A DNA stretch of 16,915 nt from Streptosporangiaceae bacterium (GTDB lineage Bacteria; Actinomycetota; Actinomycetes; Streptosporangiales; Streptosporangiaceae). Below the pieces are notes generated by a model. The model saw only the letters and a list, made by a program, of their open reading frames with translations, searched no databases and had not been told where the DNA came from. Shown piece after piece: positions 1 to 6,280 of the stretch; positions within the stretch are counted from its first letter, which is position 1, and each line of letters starts with the position of its first letter. The position numbers were made by a program, and so were the translations under genes. Location: positions 1 to 16,915 of the forward strand of contig JASHOI010000604.1 in the NCBI GenBank assembly GCA_030041195.1. The letters are read 5' to 3'.

Positions 1-95
1 CTCGGGCTGACCGGGCTGAGAGGGTGGCTGGCCGCACGGCCTGCGCGCCACCGACCGTTTGAACCTGACCGGGTAATTCCGGCGTAGGGAGGCAT
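1..95 (+). promoter_or_regulatory. TPP riboswitch (THI element), 5' edge cut by window
   Basis: The conserved TPP-aptamer segments are present in the right order: GGGCTGAGAG at 13-22, a P3 stem GGTGGC (23-28) with GCCACC (47-52) capped by GGCC/GGCC, then GAACCTGACC (61-70), a P5 stem CCGG (69-72) with CCGG (79-82), and GGCGTAGGGAG (81-91). The closing stem P1 is only partly in view: CTC at 1-3 can pair with GAG at 89-91. The 3' strand of P1 overlaps a Shine-Dalgarno sequence GGGAGG (87-92) placed 8 bases before an ATG at 101. Ligand binding would therefore be expected to hide the ribosome site, as in other high-GC TPP riboswitches. No full-length thiamin gene follows directly on this strand. 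Confidence 0.9.
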
Positions 96-100
96 TCCCG

Positions 101-166
101 ATGCCCGCAAGCACACCGGTGTTTCCGCACGTAGCTGGCCCGGGCGCTATAAACTACTATCCCTAG
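101..166 (+). CDS. 21-residue ORF directly under the TPP riboswitch (leader ORF or gene remnant)
   Basis: The ATG at 101 is preceded by the Shine-Dalgarno sequence built into the riboswitch. The frame begins MPASTPVFPH, ends GAINYYP, and stops at TAG 164-166. Stops in the other two frames follow within about 15 bases (TGA at 167, TAG at 175), so no frameshift would extend it. I do not recognise the peptide. It may be the start of a lost thiamin gene, a short leader ORF, or chance. Its end overlaps the end of the convergent sulfurtransferase gene by three bases. Confidence 0.4.
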   Translation: MPASTPVFPHVAGPGAINYYP

Positions 167-1113
167 TGAAAAGATAGATCATCCTGATGCGGCCCCAGCA
201 CGAGCGGCAGGTCGGGATCAGCCGACCACTCTTCGAGGGAACCGTCATAGATCGCTACGTCCTCACGCCCGACCATCGTCAGCGCGTGTGCAACCAGTGC
301 GGCCGAGATGCCTCCGCCGCAGTAGACGGTTACCCGGCCACCGTCCGGGACGCCGGACACGGCCTCGGCGAGTTCCTCCGGCGGGCGCAGCCGGCCGTCC
401 GGGCCGATCAGCGCGCGGGCCGGCAGGTTCAGGCTGGACGGTATGTGCCCGCGCCTGGAGTACCTGGTTGGCGCGGTCCCATCAAAGAGCTCGCTGGACA
501 GCGCGCAGACCAGGCTGCCCGGGCGGGCTCCGGCGACGATCTCGAGCACGTCGGACTTGCCGGCCCACATGCCGCTCCGCTCGAGAGGGGTGACCGCGCC
601 TTCGTGCGCGTCTTGCTCGTCCGCCCCGTCTTGCTCGACCGCTCCACCGCTGCCGACCCAGGCCGCCCAGCCCCCGTCGAGGACGGCGGCGGGCACGCCG
701 ATCCAGCGCAGCATCCACCACAGCCGGGCCGCCCACACGCCGCCCGCGCTGTCGTAGCTGACGACGACCGAGGTGCTGGTGACACCGAGCCGGCCGAGCG
801 CGGCTGCGAGCCGGTCGGCAGGCGGCCGGGCGAAGTGGTAGGCCGCGCCGTGGTCGGACAGGTCCTCGAGCAGGTCGGCGTGGCGCGCGCCGGGGATGTG
901 TCCCTCATCGAACCGGCCGCGCCCGCTCTGCGCGCGGTAGTCGCCGTCGTGGGCCGGCGTGGGCATGACCACGGTCGCGTCGAGCACGACAACCGGCGGG
1001 CCGAGGTGAGCCGCCAGCCACGCGGCCGACACGAGCGGCCCGGGCAGCAGCGACCCCGGGAGGCCAGGCTGGCGCGAGCCGGCGGCGCGCTGCGGGGCTG
1101 TGTTCACGGGCAT
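163..1113 (-). CDS. Thiosulfate/3-mercaptopyruvate sulfurtransferase, two rhodanese domains
   Basis: This 316-residue protein has the size and layout of the SseA/MST family. An N-terminal, probably inactive rhodanese domain (about residues 28-150) contains GHIPGARH and VVSYDSAGG. A C-terminal catalytic domain (about 185-305) contains RRGHIPSSLNLPA and the active loop VYCGGGISAAL, with the nucleophile at about Cys265. The family moves sulfur from thiosulfate or 3-mercaptopyruvate to cyanide or other acceptors through a cysteine persulfide. The loop type (CGGGIS rather than CRxGR) favours the mercaptopyruvate/thiosulfate group, but the substrate cannot be fixed. ATG at 1113 is taken as the start. 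GTG at 1105-1107 is a serious alternative because a TAGCCT box (1120-1115) sits 7 bases upstream of it, a leaderless layout. A 37-residue linker rich in Gly, Asp and Glu separates the domains. Confidence 0.88.
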   Translation of the reverse strand: MPVNTAPQRAAGSRQPGLPGSLLPGPLVSAAWLAAHLGPPVVVLDATVVMPTPAHDGDYRAQSGRGRFDEGHIPGARHADLLEDLSDHGAAYHFARPPADRLAAALGRLGVTSTSVVVSYDSAGGVWAARLWWMLRWIGVPAAVLDGGWAAWVGSGGAVEQDGADEQDAHEGAVTPLERSGMWAGKSDVLEIVAGARPGSLVCALSSELFDGTAPTRYSRRGHIPSSLNLPARALIGPDGRLRPPEELAEAVSGVPDGGRVTVYCGGGISAALVAHALTMVGREDVAIYDGSLEEWSADPDLPLVLGPHQDDLSFH

Positions 1114-1148
1114 CAGGCTACTCGGGCCGGATTTGGCGGGGCCGCGCC

Positions 1149-1859
1149 ATGACCTCGCCAGCGCAACCGGACGGTGCGGCAGCCGCTCGCTTGGTGATCA
1201 GCGCGGCCGCTGCGTGGCGGGCCGCGCATCCCGGTGTGCTGATCCTTGCCATCGACGGACACGGAGCGGCGGGCAAATCCACCATCGCCGCGGCCGTGGC
1301 CGGCGCGACAGCCGCCGCGCTCGTGCATACCGACGACTTCTTCCGGCCGGCGTCCGGGGTGACCGGCGGGGCGGCCGGAGGCTCACCCGGCCGGGCGGCC
1401 GGAGGCTCAGCCGGCGGGCACGCCCTGGCCGCCTACTACGACTGGCGGCGGATCAGGAAGCGGGCGCTCGAGCCGCTGCGGGCGGGACGCGGCGCGACGT
1501 TCCGCCGGTTCGACTGGGAGCGCGGCAGCGGCTTCGACGGCGCGGCCATCGTACACCCAAGCCCGCTGGTGCTGCTCGAGGGCGTCTTCTCCGCCGCCCC
1601 CGAGCTTTCTGACCTGGTGGACCGGTCCGTGCTGGTCGACACGCCCGAGCCGGTGCGGCTGCGGCGACTGCACGCACGGATCACGCCGGAGGAATGGGAC
1701 GACGACTGGCTGGCTGCCGAGCAGGCCTACTTCGACGCGACCCGGCCACCCTCATCATTTGATCTCGTCGTTCCCGGCGCCAGCACGGACGCCGCCACCG
1801 TGCTGGCCCGGCGGGACGACCCCCCGGACCTCCCCGACCACCTGAGAGGCCAGCCATGA
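1149..1859 (+). CDS. Uridine-kinase-like P-loop nucleoside/sugar kinase
   Basis: This 236-residue protein has a Walker A loop GHGAAGKST (residues 37-45), a following HTDDFF motif (60-65) matching the DDFY/F motif of uridine and phosphoribulokinase-like kinases, LLEGVFSA in the middle, and RLRRLHAR as a lid-like segment. Such enzymes phosphorylate a nucleoside or related hydroxyl with ATP or GTP in the cytosol; the substrate here is unknown. Residues 72-92 are a Gly/Ala/Ser-rich insertion encoded by an imperfect 24-base tandem repeat. The ATG at 1149 has no strong Shine-Dalgarno sequence and lies only 35 bases from the divergent sulfurtransferase. The gene ends in a four-base ATGA overlap with the next gene, indicating co-transcription and coupled translation. 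A kinase beside a THI5-like protein could suggest a pyrimidine substrate, but that is inference. Confidence 0.72.
   Translation: MTSPAQPDGAAAARLVISAAAAWRAAHPGVLILAIDGHGAAGKSTIAAAVAGATAAALVHTDDFFRPASGVTGGAAGGSPGRAAGGSAGGHALAAYYDWRRIRKRALEPLRAGRGATFRRFDWERGSGFDGAAIVHPSPLVLLEGVFSAAPELSDLVDRSVLVDTPEPVRLRRLHARITPEEWDDDWLAAEQAYFDATRPPSSFDLVVPGASTDAATVLARRDDPPDLPDHLRGQP
1371..1418 (+). repeat. Two 24-base tandem units inside the kinase gene
   Basis: The 15-mer GCGGCCGGAGGCTCA occurs at 1371-1385 and again at 1395-1409. Each copy is followed by a similar CSCCGGCSGG stretch, giving two 24-base units in frame that encode AAGGSPGR and AAGGSAGG. The length is a multiple of three, so the repeat lengthens a flexible loop without breaking the gene. 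A third copy of the core lies at 4705-4719. Confidence 0.75.
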
Positions 1860-2815
1860 CGTCCATCCGGGTCATGCTCGACTATGTCCATCCCTGGCCG
1901 AACGCCGCGGGCTTCTACGTGGCCCGCGAGCGGGGCTGGTACCAGGAGGCGGGGCTCGACGTCGAGCTGACCACGCACGACTTCGGCCGCGGCGACACGC
2001 TCGCGCACCTGAGCCGCTTCGAGGTCGATTTCGCCGTGTTCCCGTCCAACCGGCTGCTGGTCCGGAGGGAAAAGGCCGAGCCCCTGGTCGGCATCGCGGC
2101 GATCAACCAGACCGGTCTGGAGACGATCCAGGCGATCCGCAGCTCGGGGATCACCCGCCCCCGTGATCTGGCCGGCCGGCGCGTCGGTTACGGGCCGACG
2201 CCGCGTGGCCGGGCCATGGTCGGCCATCTGGTTGCGCTGGACGGCGGCGACCCGTCACAGGTCATCACCGTCAACTCTGCCGGACACGAGCTCACACCGG
2301 ATTACCTCGTCGCCGGCGGTCTCGACGCGCTTTTCGGCGGCTACTGGTGCTGGGACGTGCTGTCCAGGACGGTTCCCGAGGAGGAGCTCATCACCTGGCG
2401 GGTGGCCGACATCGGCGCCCCGGCCTATCACAGCTATCTGCTCGGCACCCAGGAGTGGACGGTCGAGCGGAATCCGCAGCTCGTGCGGAACTTCGTGGCG
2501 GCGACGTCGCAGGGCTTCCACGCCGCCGCGACCGACCAGGAGGCCACGCTCGCGCTGCTCGAGCGGGTGATCCCCTACCAGCCGTCGTGGCGGCTCGCGC
2601 GCTCGCTGGAACTGGTCGCGACGAGCTGGTTTCACGACGGCCTCTGGGGTGTGCACCGGGAGGCCGACCTGGTCGCCGGCTACGCCGCCTGGCTGGCCAG
2701 CAACGGGGTGCTGGCCACCGCCGACGTGTGGCAGGGCGCGACCACCAATGAGTTCGTCCCCGACGCGGCGCAGCCGGTCGGGGTGCCACAGCCGAGAGAG
2801 ATGAGCGCGTCATGA
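1856..2815 (+). CDS. NMT1/THI5-like substrate-binding protein
   Basis: This 319-residue protein opens directly with the family's first strand and helix: VMLDYVHPWPNAAGFYVARE (about residues 5-24), then GWYQEAGLDVEL. It continues with DFAVFPSNRL and a GITRPRDLAGRRVGYG hinge segment. The family includes ThiY-type proteins that bind thiamin-pyrimidine precursors for ABC import, and yeast Thi5 HMP-P synthase. The CCCFC iron motif of Thi5 is absent (the aligned stretch is APAYHSYLLGTQEW), so a synthase role is unlikely. There is no signal peptide or lipobox, which is odd for a periplasmic-type binding protein; a cytosolic role or a missed upstream start is possible, but the ATGA overlap with the kinase and GAGAGG at 1844-1849 support this start. 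The stop overlaps the next gene by four bases. Thiamin relevance fits the riboswitch upstream but is inferred. Confidence 0.75.
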   Translation: MTSIRVMLDYVHPWPNAAGFYVARERGWYQEAGLDVELTTHDFGRGDTLAHLSRFEVDFAVFPSNRLLVRREKAEPLVGIAAINQTGLETIQAIRSSGITRPRDLAGRRVGYGPTPRGRAMVGHLVALDGGDPSQVITVNSAGHELTPDYLVAGGLDALFGGYWCWDVLSRTVPEEELITWRVADIGAPAYHSYLLGTQEWTVERNPQLVRNFVAATSQGFHAAATDQEATLALLERVIPYQPSWRLARSLELVATSWFHDGLWGVHREADLVAGYAAWLASNGVLATADVWQGATTNEFVPDAAQPVGVPQPREMSAS

Positions 2816-4686
2816 TCCGGTATCGATGGCGGCCTGTGCCCGCGGCGGTCGCAGTCGCGGCCGCGACAGCAATGGTGCTGGCAGCGTGCGGCGCGAGCGG
2901 CGGCCCGTCCAGTTCCAGCGGCGGCAGCCCGGTCCAGGGCGGCACGGCGTACTTTGCCGAGCAGCCGCTGACGCCCCCCAACTACATCTTCCCGCTGGTG
3001 TCCGGCGAGTACTTCACCGGCGCCAACGTCAACGACCTGCAGACCCTGCTGTACCAGCCGCTCTACTGGTACGGCGACAAGGGGAACACGTCCATCGACT
3101 ACCGGCTGTCCATCGGCGACGCGCCGGTCTACAGCGACGGCAACCGGGTGGTCACGATCACGCTGAAGCACTACGTCTGGTCCGACGGCGAGACCGTGAC
3201 CGCGCGCGACGTCGGGTTCTGGATCAACCTGCTCAAGGCCAACAAGGCGGACTGGGCGTCGTACGTGCCCGGCGGGTTTCCCGACAACGTCGTGTCCTGG
3301 ACGGCGCTCAGCCCGTCGGTCGTGCAGCTCCGGCTGAACGCTAGCTACAACCCGTTCTGGTTCACCTACAACGAGCTGTCCCAGATCACCCCGCTGCCGA
3401 TCGCGTGGGACCGGACCTCGCTGACCGCGAAGGCCCCGTCGCCGACGGCGGCCAACCTGCCCGACACCACCGCGGCGGGCGCGAAGGCCGTCTATGGCTT
3501 CCTGAACGGGCAGGCGACCAAGGTGGCCAGCTACGGGTCAAGCCCGATCTGGTCGGTGGTGGACGGCCCGTGGAAGCTGGCCAGCGTTACCACCCAGGGC
3601 GTGGCCACGTTCCTGCCCAACCCCCGCTACTCGGGCCCGGACAAGCCGCACCTGGCGAAGTTCGTCGAGCTGCCGTTCACCTCGGCTGCCGCCGAGTTCT
3701 CGGTGCTCAAGGCCGGATCGTCGAGTGGCGGGCCGGGCAGCTCCGGCCAGCAGATCTCGGTCGGCTACGTGCCCGACAACGACCTGCCGCAGCAGCCGTC
3801 GCTGAAAGCCCAGGGCTACCAGACGGTGCAGGACTACCCGTTCGGCTTTGACTACTTCGAGCCGAACTTCAACAACCCGACGGTCGGGCCGATCCTGCGC
3901 CAGCTCTACTTCCGCCAGGCATTCCAGCACCTGGTCGACCAGACCGGATGGATCCACGCCTACTACGACGGCCTCGGGGTGCCCACCTACAGCCCGGTGC
4001 CTGCCAGCCCGGCCAACCCGTATGCGGACGCCGAGGCGTCGGTGAACCCCTATCCGTTCAGCGTGCCGGCCGCGAGAGCGCTGCTGGCCGAGCACGGCTG
4101 GAAGATCGTCCCTGACGGCGTCACCACCTGCGCCAGGCCGGGCAGCGCCGCGAACGAGTGCGGCGCGGGCGTGAAGGCCGGCCAGCCGCTCAACTTCACG
4201 CTCATGTACCCGAGCGGCCTGCCCTATACCGACGCCTCCATGGCCGACCTGCAGTCGGTCGCCAAGCAGGTCGGCATCGAGATAACGCTGAACCAGGTGA
4301 CGGAGGCCACGGTCACCGCGACCGTCGAGCCCTGCGCCTCCTCGTCGGCCGCGTGCAGCTGGGAGATCGGCCAGTACGGCGGCGCGTGGGTGTTCGAGCC
4401 CGACCACTACCCGAGCGGCGAGGAGATCTTCCAGACCGGCGCGCTCGGCAACGTCAACAACTACTCGAACCCGTCGATCGACAAGCTGATCACGGCGACG
4501 ACCACGACCTCGGCGAGCGGCGCCCAGTCGGCGCTCGACGCCTACGCCAACGAGGTAAGGCTGCAGCTCCCCGACTTCTGGCAGCCGAGCCCGGGCACCC
4601 TGATCACCGTGGCGTCGAACCTGCACGGCGTCGTGCCGAACGCCTACGGCTTCATCAACCCCGAGGAGTGGTACTTCACCAAGTGA
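2812..4686 (+). CDS. Family 5 (peptide/nickel type) ABC transporter substrate-binding lipoprotein
   Basis: This 624-residue protein begins with a basic N-terminus, a hydrophobic Ala/Val stretch and a lipobox LAAC with the lipidated Cys at residue 26, so it should be anchored outside the membrane. A Gly/Ser linker follows. The mature part shows SBP_bac_5 features: LYQPLYWYGD, the WSDGETVTARDVGFWINLL block, SYNPFWFTYN, and a late FRQAFQHLVDQTGW segment. The family captures oligopeptides, nickel chelates or other solutes for an ABC permease. No permease or ATPase gene is in the window, so the partners are elsewhere or shared. A low-complexity Ser/Gly patch (about residues 302-314) interrupts the fold. 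Start ATG 2812 overlaps the previous stop by four bases and is preceded by GAGAGAG. Substrate unknown. Confidence 0.85.
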   Translation: MIRYRWRPVPAAVAVAAATAMVLAACGASGGPSSSSGGSPVQGGTAYFAEQPLTPPNYIFPLVSGEYFTGANVNDLQTLLYQPLYWYGDKGNTSIDYRLSIGDAPVYSDGNRVVTITLKHYVWSDGETVTARDVGFWINLLKANKADWASYVPGGFPDNVVSWTALSPSVVQLRLNASYNPFWFTYNELSQITPLPIAWDRTSLTAKAPSPTAANLPDTTAAGAKAVYGFLNGQATKVASYGSSPIWSVVDGPWKLASVTTQGVATFLPNPRYSGPDKPHLAKFVELPFTSAAAEFSVLKAGSSSGGPGSSGQQISVGYVPDNDLPQQPSLKAQGYQTVQDYPFGFDYFEPNFNNPTVGPILRQLYFRQAFQHLVDQTGWIHAYYDGLGVPTYSPVPASPANPYADAEASVNPYPFSVPAARALLAEHGWKIVPDGVTTCARPGSAANECGAGVKAGQPLNFTLMYPSGLPYTDASMADLQSVAKQVGIEITLNQVTEATVTATVEPCASSSAACSWEIGQYGGAWVFEPDHYPSGEEIFQTGALGNVNNYSNPSIDKLITATTTTSASGAQSALDAYANEVRLQLPDFWQPSPGTLITVASNLHGVVPNAYGFINPEEWYFTK

Positions 4687-4905
4687 GCCGGAGGGCGCGC
4701 AAAAGCGGCCGGAGGCTCAGACGCGGCACAGTAACCGGGACGCGCTGCGGGACTCGCCCGACGCGCGGGCTCCGGCCGCGCTGACCCCCCTGGGGGCTAG
4801 TCGTGCAGGACTTCATCTGCGCTTAACGAACGGGGCGGGTTAGGTTCGACGCGATCCGGATAGGGTCAACCTGATGCCCTATTGCGCGCGAAGGAGTGTG
4901 CCCGC
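4687..4905 (+). other. Intergenic region with repeat core, inverted repeats and the presumed pentose phosphate operon promoter
   Basis: These 219 bases carry a copy of GCGGCCGGAGGCTCAG (4705-4720). Its first ten bases are the exact inverse of CTCCGGCCGC at 4770-4779, giving a long-looped stem that also contains CGCG/CGGG pairing in its interior and could act as a factor-dependent terminator after the lipoprotein gene. Nearer the next gene, ATAGGG (4860-4865) pairs with CCCTAT (4877-4882) just before the Shine-Dalgarno sequence. TAGGTT (4841-4846) and TAGGGT (4861-4866) are possible -10 boxes, but neither has a convincing -35. A promoter is expected here from the gene order but is not pinned down. 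Confidence 0.4.
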
Positions 4906-5103
4906 TTGAGCGACCCCGCGAGTCAGCGCAGCGGGTTGACCGTCCGCGGCGGCCGCGTGCTCGCCGGGGCGGACGGCGGGGAACCCGAGGAACACTTTGG
5001 GGAATCAGCGGATTACCAGAGACTGTACGAGGAATTCGGAATCACGGCCGAACACGTGGTTGCGGCCGCGAAGGCAAGCCTGGCCCGGCTCAGGGCCACG
5101 TAA
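4906..5103 (+). pseudogene. Transketolase C-terminal fragment (remnant or small free-standing protein)
   Basis: The last 36 residues or so (EEHFGESADYQRLYEEFGIT followed by AEHVVAAAKASLARL) match the extreme C-terminus of transketolase, normally SLEHFGASADY...FGITAEAVVAAA. None of the thiamin-diphosphate or pyrimidine-binding domains is present, and the first 29 residues do not look like transketolase. The fragment is 65 residues from TTG at 4906, chosen because AAGGAG (4891-4896) sits 9 bases before it; an in-frame TTG at 4882 has no such site. In actinomycetes tkt usually stands directly before tal, zwf, opcA and pgl, which is exactly this position. It is either a decayed tkt that kept its 3' end or a conserved small protein carrying the transketolase C-terminal motif. 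The intact start signals argue that it is still translated. Confidence 0.7.
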
Positions 5104-5133
5104 AGCCACAGCGAGGCGCAAGGAGCAAATGCC

Positions 5134-6255
5134 ATGAACCCTCAGCCCGACACGCTGGCCCAGCTGACCGAGGCCGGCGTCTCCATATGGCTCGACGACA
5201 TCAGCAGGGAGCGCCTGACAACGGGCAACCTGGAGGCGCTGGTCCGGGACATGCACGTGCGCGGGGTGACGTCGAATCCGACGATCTTCGCCAAGGCCCT
5301 GTCCCAGGGCGATGCCTATAACGACCAGGTGGCAGACCTCGCGGTGCGCGGCGTCAGCGTCGAGGAGGCCAGCAGGGACATCACCACGTACGACATCCGC
5401 TGGGCGTGCGACGTGCTGCGTCCGGTCTACGACGAGTCCGACGGCGTTGACGGCCGGGTGTCCCTCGAGGTCGACCCGCGAATCGCCAGGGACACCACGG
5501 GAAAGACGGCCGCGGAAGCCCGGGCGCTCTGGTGGATGGTCGACCGGCCCAACCTGTTCATCAAGATCCCGGCGACCGAGGCTGGGCTGCCGTACATCAC
5601 CCAGTGCCTGTCCGAGGGGATCAGCATCAACGTGACCCTGATCTTCTCGCTGGACCGCTACAGCCAGGTCATCGACGCGTTCATGGCCGGGATGGAGGGC
5701 GCCGCCGCGGCCGGCCGGGACCTGGGCAAGATTGCCTCGGTGGCCTCGTTCTTCGTCAGCCGGGTGGACACCGAGGTCGACGACAGGCTGGACAAGATCG
5801 GCACGCCCGAGGCGGAGGCGCTGCGCGGCAAGGCCGCGCTGGCCAACGCGCGGCTCGCCTACGAGCTCTTTGAGCAGAAGTTCGACACCCCGCGGTGGAA
5901 GGCGCTCAGCGAGCGCGGTGTGCACGTCCAGCGCCCGCTGTGGGCCTCGACCAGTGTCAAGGATCCAAGCTTCGCCGACACCATGTACGTGGTGGACCTG
6001 GTCGCGCCGGACACGGTCAACACCATGCCGGAGGCCACGCTGCACGCGACCGAGGCCCACGGCCAGCTGCACGGCGACACGATCCGCGGCACGTACGAGG
6101 AGTCCAGGCAGGTCTTCCGGGAGCTTGAGGCGCTCGGCATCCACTACGACGATGTCGTGAAGGTGCTGGAAGACCAGGGCGTGGAAAAGTTCGAGGCGTC
6201 GTGGAACGAACTGCTCGACACGATCAGGACCCAGATGGCCGCGGCGAAGAGCTGA
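5134..6255 (+). CDS. tal: Transaldolase
   Basis: This 373-residue protein has the length and motifs of the actinobacterial transaldolase subgroup: [10 protein letters not shown] near the start, [14 protein letters not shown] (about residues 44-57), [15 protein letters not shown] with the Schiff-base lysine at residue 144, [14 protein letters not shown], and [14 protein letters not shown]. It transfers a dihydroxyacetone unit between sedoheptulose-7-phosphate and glyceraldehyde-3-phosphate in the cytosol, linking the pentose phosphate pathway to glycolysis. The start is clear: AAGGAG (5120-5125) lies 8 bases before ATG 5134. It follows the transketolase fragment by 30 bases and precedes zwf by 25 bases, consistent with one operon. 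No anomalies are visible. Confidence 0.95.
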   Translation: MNPQPDTLAQLTEAGVSIWLDDISRERLTTGNLEALVRDMHVRGVTSNPTIFAKALSQGDAYNDQVADLAVRGVSVEEASRDITTYDIRWACDVLRPVYDESDGVDGRVSLEVDPRIARDTTGKTAAEARALWWMVDRPNLFIKIPATEAGLPYITQCLSEGISINVTLIFSLDRYSQVIDAFMAGMEGAAAAGRDLGKIASVASFFVSRVDTEVDDRLDKIGTPEAEALRGKAALANARLAYELFEQKFDTPRWKALSERGVHVQRPLWASTSVKDPSFADTMYVVDLVAPDTVNTMPEATLHATEAHGQLHGDTIRGTYEESRQVFRELEALGIHYDDVVKVLEDQGVEKFEASWNELLDTIRTQMAAAKS

Positions 6256-6280
6256 CGAGGCGGACCGGCGGAGGAACTGG

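Noticed and set aside
187..1152. Long open frame on the + strand opposite the sulfurtransferase
   Set aside because: It mirrors the - strand gene's codon bias, has no recognisable motif and is rich in Arg/Gly/Ala, as expected from antisense reading of GC-rich coding DNA.
2812..4686. Nickel-specific (NikA) assignment for the binding lipoprotein
   Set aside because: Family-5 proteins bind many solutes and I see no residue set that would identify nickel or any other ligand.
4781..4800. CCCCCC/GGGGG as a terminator
   Set aside because: The arms ACCCCCC and TGGGGG are adjacent, leaving no room for a loop, and no T-run follows.
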